Assembly: GCA_022495995.1 (NCBI GenBank)
Contig: JAFEMH010007455.1
Span: 25,052 to 89,051, forward strand
Reading direction: 5' to 3'
Length of the DNA: 64,000 nucleotides
Origin: Adenophora triphylla var. japonica
Taxonomy: Eukaryota; Streptophyta; Magnoliopsida; Asterales; Campanulaceae
The notes under the pieces: generated by a model
Databases searched by the model: none
What the model saw: only the letters and a program-made list of their open reading frames with translations
What the model was told of the DNA's origin: nothing
In this document: positions 57,354-64,000 of the stretch, piece by piece
Position numbering within the stretch: the first letter of the stretch is position 1
Layout of the letters: each line of letters begins with the position of its first letter
Program-made: the position numbers and the translations under genes

Positions 57354-57912
57354 ATGTGTTTTAAAGAAATGATTTTCGGGACGGGGGAAAATGCAACACA
57401 TAAGCACGTAAATTTTCTGGGAAGCCCCAGTCAGTCATGGAGCTGAATAGCCCCAAGCTGCTAGGACTGCCAGATTAACCATGATTTTTCCTGGTGGAAT
57501 TGCCACTGAGGTCGCCCGGTCAGAATCCAATGAGGATTGAGCCGTACGACTGCATGGATCAATTTTCCAGGTTCCACTCCTTTTGCTATTTTTCGGGTTG
57601 TTTCCCGTTCGAAGTATGCACAGATTCCAAGATGCAAATGATGCAATGCATGGTAAAGAAAGCAAGCACGATTAATGAAATCGGCGATGGGAGTCTAACC
57701 CGCTCAAAGGGAAAAGCTTTCTTCTATTTTTTTTTTCAAAATTATATATTTTTTTTTTTTTTGAAAAAGGGGATACTGGTACGTGGGATTGTTAAACCAC
57801 CTGGTTATCCCAAGCCCCGGGTTAGGGAGCGATACAGGAAGGGTAAGTGGGGTCCACCTATATACCAAGTATCGACTTTTGTTTTGAAAATAAAGCTTTT
57901 CTCCTTTGGGTA
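57354..57912 (-). other. Leader of element D right of F
   Basis: Untranslated leader next to the PBS. It includes a T-rich tract (57720-57765) and right TSD copy ATGTG (57354-57358). No ORF supported. Confidence 0.6.
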
Positions 57913-57930
57913 TCCCCAGCGGAGTCGCCA
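57913..57930 (-). other. Primer binding site (tRNA-Arg type), element D
   Basis: Pol-sense TGGCGACTCCGCTGGGGA, three bases inside the 5' LTR. Confidence 0.88.
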
Positions 57931-57933
57931 AAC

Positions 57934-59457
57934 TGTGAATGTGTGCCCCAAATTTTTGTTTATTGGAATTCACGCGAGTTTGAAGACATCCGAGTTATTT
58001 GAAAAACGGAGTCGCCACGCCATTTTGATTACCTCAAAACTTTGAAAAAAAGGGTTTTATGGGTTCGGAGGTTAAGTTACCCCTTGGGAAGAACGTTTGG
58101 CGTTCACCCAAAGTGCCTTGCCGGAGCAAGTCTCCCGAGATTTCATTAATCGTGTTTGCTTGCGTGCTTTCTTTGTGTGCATGTGTTTGAGAGCAAGGGG
58201 GGAATGTCCCAAGTTGTCTTCCGGACGTACAAACCATTTGTTGGTTGTCGCTCGGGATTCCTTGGAATTTTATGTATTTGGGATTATGATCCCGTCCTCA
58301 TCTTATGACTTATGATCATCGCATTTTAAACCTCGGGACCCTCGGGACTTGCGTGATCGAGAGAATGACTCTCTTTTGGTCAAAGATGAGGTTCTTTAGG
58401 AAGGAATGTCCTTAGCCCATCAATCCTACGCTTTAAGACGGTCGAGCTCGTATAGAGGCTTCATACTCATTCTTAAGCGATAATCGGAGATATAGGGTTC
58501 AAGGTTATCCTTTTCCTAAAGAAATCATGAACCTTTAATGGAAGGAACGATGCAAAGATGAGAACTTTTACACCGGTCCGTTCCAAGGTTGGGGGAAAGG
58601 GGGAATGCATGATGAAAAAATGACTCTTTAATGAAAAGATGACATTTTGGTTTTAGCAAATGATGCTTTTTTTGATTGAAAGAAATAATCTTTATTGCAA
58701 ATGATGCATAAAGATAGGATTTTTATTGGAAAATAGGGATTTTAGGTGCAAAGGATGCACCTTTATGAAAAAGACTACATTTTTATGACAAATGAGGTCT
58801 TAATGCATGCTAAGGGAAAGGGGGTGATAAAGAAATGATCTTTATGAATAAATGCCAAGTCCCAAGCAAGATATATGTATGCAATGAGCAAGTATATCAA
58901 TTAAAATGCAAGGTTAGGGCGTGCGAGGTTACCAATCGTTTCTTTCGCTTCTTCGGACGGAGCTAGGAGGAGAGGTTCGTCTTGGGTCTTCAAGGAGGAG
59001 GGAGATGGCTTCTTGAGCTTCTTCTTCGCCTTCTTGAGCCTTCAAGGGTGTTCTTCACGTCTTGATTATACTGCTATGGAGTGTGTGTGTTTTTGTTGTT
59101 GTTGATTGTTGTTGATTGTTGTGTGGAAATGGGTAGAGGAGGGCTCTATTTATAGGCAGTCTGGATAAGGCTAATGAAGCCGTGCGGCATGAGGCAGCGA
59201 GCTAATGCAGCCGTGCGGGCTTATCCATTGTGACTCAGCATTCTAGAACCATGCAAGGTGGCATTATTCTAGAACCTTCTCCCTAATTAAGAAAAACGTG
59301 TTTTCTTAATTAGGAAGGCTTCCTTCAGCCCTAATTTTAATTTGGGACTGCTCTAGGACATTTCCGGAACACTAGGAAGGTCCGGGGAATTACCGGGAAA
59401 CTTACCGAAATGTCGGGAAAATTAACCGGAAGGCATGAGCGTATTTGGGTACTTACA
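57934..59457 (-). repeat. Element D 5' LTR
   Basis: 1524 bp copy of 34816-36335. U3 block: minus-strand TATAAATA at 59154-59147 with the motif pair to its right. Confidence 0.95.
59147..59225 (-). promoter_or_regulatory. Element D U3 promoter (5' LTR)
   Basis: TATAAATA (59154-59147), then two GCTAATG-A/C-AGCCGTGCGG copies between GGATAAG and CTTATCC arms. This should drive D's gag-pol. Confidence 0.65.
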
Positions 59458-59772
59458 CAAACGTCGATTTTGAGCTTTTGAAAGAGAGTTCGAAGAACGA
59501 ACTCCGGTTTTGAACCGGGTGAGTCATTGTTAACGATTTTTACGGGAAAAATGCGTATTAAATGATTTATGTGTCAAATTGCGGCTTTTAGTTTGAAGAT
59601 GAGCGTTTGGAGGCCAAACGTCATTTCGCGCATTTTGAAAGAGAGTTCAAAGGACGAACTCCGGTTTTGAACCGGGCATTACATTGTTAACGATTCTTAC
59701 GGGAAAAACGCGTATTAAATGACATACAATCAACGAATCGGGTTGCGACTCGGACTTTGAAAAGTAAATACT

Positions 59773-60010
59773 ATCACGATCCAAACGGGTCGGACTTTGT
59801 AAATGACAGTATTTAAAGCAGTATCAACGGAATCAAACGATCCGGAATTGTAAATGACGATCAACGAGCCAAAACGGCTCGGAATGGTAAATGACGATCA
59901 ACGAGCCAAACGGCTCGGAATGGTAAATGACGATCAACGAGCCAAACGGCTCGGAATGGTAAATGATAGAAAAGTAAATGACGATCAACGGATCGATCGA
60001 TCCGGAATGG
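59773..60010. repeat. 36-bp array of hairpin-forming units in element E LTR
   Basis: Units GGAATGGTAAATGACGATCA plus a hairpin. Stems differ between units: GATCC/GGGTC, CGAGCC/GGCTCG (three units), GGATCG/CGATCC. Loops are AAAC or similar. Confidence 0.75.
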
Positions 60011-60448
60011 TAAATGACGTAAAAAGTAAACGGAACGGGGTCGGAACGCCGTTTTAACCCGTGATTACTTCTCTTACGGGAAGAGAAGAGGATCGAGGGG
60101 CTAAAACGTATAGAACCCCGTTAGACGGAGGCGTCTACATTTCAATAACGTTGTTCGAAACGGTTATAGCGACTGGCGCGTAAACCGAGACGAAACGAGA
60201 GATTCAGAGAGAGGGAGTTATACCTATGGCTAGGGTTGACTCCTATGGCTCGGGGGTGTGTACGGGACAAGGAAAGTAGTTTGAAACGGTGTTTCGGAGT
60301 GGCGAGGGGCATATTTGATCGAAATACGGAAGTTTCACGCGAATCGAGACAAAACGGGAGCTCGGGAGGGGTGAAACTGAGTTTGGGCCGTGGGGTAGTG
60401 ACTTTTTGGAGTAAATTTCTTCCTCCTTTTGGCTTTGACAGCAATTTC

Positions 60449-60580
60449 TATTTATAGGTGAAAATTGCAGTAAGAGTCCGGACGGACTTAGACAGTTTTT
60501 TCAGGGTTTTTTGGTATTTTGGAATTTTGAGGGGCTTGCTGGCAATTTCAGAAAATTTGCACAGGGAGTTCGGCCGGACT
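60449..60580 (-). promoter_or_regulatory. Element E U3 promoter
   Basis: Minus-strand TATAAATA at 60456-60449. Palindromes AGTCCG-GA-CGGACT (60475-60488) and AGTTCGGCCGGACT (60567-60580) lie upstream. Both are preceded on + by AATTGCAG-like or AATTTGCA-like sequence. Confidence 0.6.
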
Positions 60581-60985
60581 TTGACTGAAATCCAGGGGTA
60601 TTTTGGTCTTTTGGCCTTGATTTGTAATTGAAAGATGACTAGAGGGAGGTGACATGGCTGCCACGTGCCCTGTGAGTCACCAAAGATGTGGGAGTTCGTT
60701 CCCCGATCCCGGTTTTGTCCGTTTATTTAAAATAACAGTCCGGAAAATGTCCGAAACGCCCCCGAAAAGTGCTGGAAAGTGCGTTTTTCAGGGAAAGCCG
60801 TACTTTTACGTGAGATGACACGTGTTAAGTACGCTTCAACGTTGGGATGCACGGGGCAGTCCCGGGACGTCTCGTTGGCTTGGCAACGGGGAGCTTAACG
60901 AGTTCCGGTTAACCTGGAGCGGGCCAGTTAACGGATTTCGGTTAACTTCTGATGGATTTTGACGATCCGGATTTGGGTACTTACA

Positions 60986-61030
60986 GTTAGCCCCTCAGCG
61001 ACGTCTCCTCCGAAGGAGGTGGGGTCGTTG
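60986..61030. other. PPT and PPT-proximal stem-loop, element E
   Basis: Pol-sense PPT GAGGGGCTAAC (60996-60986). Stem-loop: CAGCGAC (60996)/GTCGTTG (61024), GT/GG internal loop, CCTCC-gaa-GGAGG. Confidence 0.65.
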
Positions 61031-61086
61031 AAAAAGATAAGGATCCAAATCGGGATGCCTTACTTTGAAAGACACAGGCGGTCACC

Positions 61087-61150
61087 GGCCGGACCCTTAG
61101 TGAAAGGATTCCTACGTATCCCGAGCGGGAATCAAGCCGATCGTAGTTCG
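61087..61150 (+). other. CTACG/CGTAG motif, element E
   Basis: CCTACGTATCCCGAGCGGGA, then ATCAAGCC and CGTAGTTCG. Inner stem TCCCG-AG-CGGGA is perfect. Confidence 0.6.
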
Positions 61151-61606
61151 TAGGTGCAAGGGCCGCGCGTGGGGACCTTGACCTAAGCGAGACTGTTTGG
61201 AGGCGTCTGGACCTGGGATCCCTGAAACCTTCGAGGGCGTGTGGCGCCTCAAACCGAAGTTGCTGATACTGACGAGGGCGTGTGGCGCCTCAAACCGGAG
61301 TTGCGAGGATGCGCTTATCCTGAGACGAAGGCGTTCGTGCCTTGGGGTTTGGGCTTATTGCAGCTGCCGGGTTTATCCTGCTGGGGATGAGGTAACAATA
61401 ATGGGAACGGTTGTGTTAAACTGGCGTTATTAACAACTCGGAAGGATCAACATTTCTTCTTTAGAATCCTGCTGGGGATGAGCATTCGGGCTTACCTTGA
61501 TGGCCGAAGAGGGATTATTGTGCGGGCTTACCTTGATGGCCGCTGCAGTGGGACGATCGGGCTTACGACTGGCGGCCGGGGAAGTGAACGATGGTGAAAG
61601 CCACTA

Positions 61607-62310
61607 GAAATTTTAACGTCGGGAGACGGAGATGCAATTGGAATGTCCGGAGACATGATTGAGCGTTTGAATGTCAAACATCAACTGGGGATTGAATTTA
61701 ACGTCTGGAGACAGAATTGTAACTGGAATGTCCGGAGATATGATTGAGCGTTTGAATGTCAAACGTCAACTGGGAATTGATTTTAACGTCTGGAGACGGG
61801 AATGTAACTGGAATGTCCGGAGACATGATTGAGCGTTTGAATGTCAAACGTCAACTGGGAATTGATTTTAACGTCTGGAGACGGGAATGTAACTGGAATG
61901 TCCGGAGACATGATTGAGCGTTTGAATGTCAAACGTCAACTGGGGATTGAATTTAACGTCTGGAGACGGAATTGTAACTGGAATGTCCGGAGACATGATT
62001 GAGCGTTTGAATGTCAAACGTCAACTGGGGATTGAATTTAACGTCTGGAGACGGAATTGTAACTGGAATGTCCGGAGACATGATTGAGCGTTTGAATGTC
62101 AAACGTCAACTGGGAATTGAATTTAACGTCTGGAGACGGAATTGTAACTGGAATGTTCGAAGACATGATTGAGCGTTTGAATGTCAAACGTTAACTGGGG
62201 ATTGAATTTAACGTCTGGAGACGGAATTGTAACTGGAATGTCCGGAGACATGATTGAGCGTTTGAATGTCAAACGTCAACTGGGAATTGATTTTAACGTC
62301 TGGAGACGGG
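61607..62310. repeat. 85-bp tandem array, element E 3' UTR
   Basis: About eight units with GATTGAGCGTTTGAATGTCA (hairpin CGTTTGA-atg-TCAAACG), TTAACGTCTGGAGACGG and AACTGGAATGTCCGGAGAC. The same inverted repeat type occurs in E's LTR near 34690-34815. Confidence 0.93.
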
Positions 62311-62600
62311 CGTTAGTGAAAACTAACTGGGAATTTAACGTCTGGAGACGAGCGTTAGTGAAAACTAACTGGGAATTTAACGTATGGAGACGAAGCGTTA
62401 GTGAAAACTAACTGAGAATTTAACGTCTGGAGACGAGCGTTAGTGAAAACTAACTGGGAATTTAACGTCTGGAGACGAGCGTTAGTGAAAACTAACTGAG
62501 AATTTAACGTCTGGAGACGAGCGTTAGTGAAAACTAACTGAGAATTTAACGTCTGGAGATGAAGCGTTAGTGAAAACTAACTGAGAATTTATCCTCGGGG
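62293..62600. repeat. 42-bp tandem array, element E 3' UTR
   Basis: About seven units TTTAACGTCTGGAGACGAGC plus GTTAGTGAAAACTAACTG (hairpin GTTAGTGAAAACTAAC). It shares the AACGTCTGGAGACG half with the 85-bp unit, so it arose from it by internal deletion or replacement. Confidence 0.9.
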
Positions 62601-62712
62601 GATAGGGTGTTAGAAATGTCTAACTGGGGGGAAATTTTACACTTTTGGGGGCCAAAAGGAGTAAAATTGGAACTGCCAAAAATTGAGGGACTGAATTGGA
62701 AGGAATCTTTTT

Positions 62713-62768
62713 AAATTGCAGCAGGAGTCCGGCCGGACTTGGACTGAATTTGACCAGGTTCAAATCAG
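62713..62768 (+). promoter_or_regulatory. Putative promoter of the antisense PMD gene, element E
   Basis: AAATTGCAG (62713-62721), palindrome AGTCCGGCCGGACT (62726-62739), then TTCAAATCAG (62759-62768). All but the last match E's U3 block at 60461-60488. The ATG is 128 bp further. Confidence 0.5.
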
Positions 62769-62895
62769 CTCCAAGTCCGACGCAAACTATCCCCTTTCCC
62801 CCATATTTTTCGATGAGAGAGAGAGAGAGAGAGAGGAGAGAAAAATTTCCACCCCAAATTGCAAGATTTGCTCAAATTTGTGAAGGAAAATTGCT

Positions 62896-64000
62896 ATGGA
62901 AGGTGATTGGGAACCGATGGCTCGCCATGGAAGGACCGATGACGAAAGAACGCGGTTGGTTCGGACCATTCGAACCATTGTTCATCCATTGAATCCGACG
63001 GAGTTTTACCCGGCTAGGGACCAACACAACTCCAAAGGAGGGATCAAGAGACAAGTAAGCTTCCTTCAAATTCCATTAATTTTAAGAATGTGCATTCTTT
63101 AAATGTTAGAAATTTGATTAGGAATGAACTTAGAGATTTTGGTGCCCGAATTGGGGCTTTTGACTTTGCTATGAATCTTTGTCAAAATTGACTAGGATGT
63201 AGTTCAATTGACACTATGGGTAGATGGCATAAAAATTTTGGTTGCAAAATTCCATGTCTAGATGCATTTTCCAAAATTAAAGTAGCTTTAATTCGGGACG
63301 GAGTAAATTTTTGAAATGTTTGAAAGAAGTTTGAAAGTTCCGGATTCGACGGAGTTTTTGAAAGATTTTGAAAGTTCCGGATTCGACGGAGTTTTCGAAA
63401 TGTTTTGAAAGTTCCGGATTCGACGGAGATTTCGAAAGATTTTGAAATCTTGGACCGTCAATACTCCAACCGGGATGGAAATATTTTAGGAAAGGAATAA
63501 GAACTGCCATTGCATTGCATCATTCTGACATGCGTCGTGCATTTTGTTGATGTTGCTATTGTCTTGTTCACCTGCAGGGGAGAGGGACGGTTGATACCCA
63601 CAACCAGAAGAGTCGGGGTGCCTTCGAGGCAGTGCGAGCATTGTGGGAGGTCTTCCCGGACACGGCTCGAGAGGGAGAGAGGAGTCCACGGCAGCTGGTG
63701 CTTGACTCCGGATTAGCTGGGTTTATAAGTGGGGTAGCTGCGATAGCTGCGACACCGAGGGCTAGGTCCATGTATGTAGCCTTGAGCGAGTATTGGTGGG
63801 ATAGGACCCATACTTTCCATTTCAGATGGGGGGAGGCGACGGTGACTCCCACGGACTTCGCCGCCATCACCGGGTTGCCGACCTATGGCAAAATACACTG
63901 GCCTGGGTGTCGGCTGCTGACGGTTACACCCCTGAGTAGTTGTCTCAGAGCTCTTTGGGTTTTGATATCACAGATGCCGTGGGCTTAGGCATTCTGCACA
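62896..64000 (+). CDS. Antisense PMD gene, element E (partial, spliced)
   Basis: ATG 62896 (MEGDWEPMARHGRTDD ... EFYPARDQHNSKGG). Likely intron 63055-63577 (GTAAGC ... CTGCAG). Exon 2: AFEAVRALWEVFPDTAREG, then YWWDRTHTFHFRWGEATVTP and TDFAAITGLPTYG, the PMD core. In exon 2 the frame reaches a TAG at 63986-63988, so either a frameshift after about 63890 or another splice site lies near the window end. Closest relative: PMD gene 1 of D (37881). It uses the same first intron position. Confidence 0.7.

Larger units (their letters stand above)
34816..59457 (-). mobile_element. Element D: Ogre/Tat retrotransposon with two antisense PMD genes
   Basis: 24.6 kb as it stands, about 16.0 kb without F. 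Pol sense runs right to left: 5' LTR 57934-59457, PBS, leader (split by F), short gag-like ORF, linker, RT, RNase Hs, integrase (end 43109), two antisense PMD genes, tandem repeats, PPT, 3' LTR 34816-36335. The LTRs differ at about a dozen places, so insertion is recent. Even so, pol has many 1-bp indels. I see no capsid core or protease. Confidence 0.88.
59463..60985 (-). repeat. Element E 3' LTR, right fragment
   Basis: Continues E's LTR after D to GGGTACTTACA. With 34369-34815 the LTR is about 1.97 kb. It contains an approximate 156-bp duplication (GAACTCCGGTTTTGAACCGG at about 59498 and 59654), a 36-bp array and the U3 promoter. Confidence 0.82.
34369..64000 (-). mobile_element. Element E: Ogre/Tat retrotransposon, host of D
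   Basis: Minus-strand element whose 3' LTR is 34369-34815 plus 59463-60985, split by D. Its 3' UTR and antisense PMD gene run to the right edge; pol and the 5' LTR are outside. The left boundary (TGTCTGAGACC at 34369) is my best estimate: it gives a TG start and falls before the GGAGTCGCCACGC block typical of this LTR group. Its target duplication cannot be tested here. Confidence 0.75.

Noticed and set aside
62181..62411. ORF with repeated NVWRRALVKTNWEF
   Set aside because: It is a translation of the E tandem arrays; no other coding evidence.

Overview
The window is plant (angiosperm) repetitive DNA. It consists of six LTR retrotransposons nested in one another. I see no host gene, rRNA, tRNA or CRISPR array. 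Four elements are very large Ty3/gypsy Ogre/Tat types: they have a tRNA-Arg-like PBS (TGGCGACTCNNCTGGGGA), two RNase H domains, and in three of them an antisense plant-mobile-domain (PMD) gene near the 3' LTR. One is a chromodomain-bearing Tekay/Del-like chromovirus and one is an Athila-like element. The species cannot be told from this sequence.

Layout. Element B (Ogre/Tat, + strand, 15430-22337 and 31487-34368) is the oldest host. Element A (Ogre/Tat, - strand, 1-15429, left LTR cut by the window) sits in B's 5' LTR. Element C (chromovirus, +, 22338-31486) splits B's reverse transcriptase at the catalytic motif. Element E (Ogre/Tat, -, 34369-34815 and 59463-64000, running off the right edge) sits behind B's integrase. 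Element D (Ogre/Tat, -, 34816-59457, TSD CAAAC) sits in E's 3' LTR. Element F (Athila-like, +, 48715-57353, TSD ATGTG) sits in D's leader/gag region. The deepest chain is B > E > D > F.

Function. A keeps recognisable gag, protease, RT, RNase H, second RNase H and integrase, disabled by a few stops and frameshifts. B and D lack a recognisable capsid/zinc-knuckle core. Both carry instead an unrecognised Cys/Trp-rich domain (core IWWDVCDC), doubled in B. D also lacks a recognisable protease, and F has lost the centre of pol. B, D and F therefore look dependent on proteins supplied in trans. C is nearly intact but has a gag frameshift and an amber stop.

Most interesting structure. A, D and E share a layout that ordinary domain annotation does not explain. 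Reading on + from the 3' LTR there is: a PPT; a covarying stem-loop beside it; a CTACG/CGTAG hairpin; a family-specific tandem-repeat array; then a promoter-like block (paired GC-rich palindromic motif, then TTTAAAATCAG or a relative) 115-140 bp before the PMD gene. The same family-specific motif lies about 15-25 bp upstream of the TATA box in that element's own LTR. Each element thus appears to use one private cis-motif for both its sense LTR promoter and its antisense PMD gene. This would fit an autoregulatory or anti-silencing circuit, but that role is inference. All positions come from reading by eye; no alignment or database search was run.
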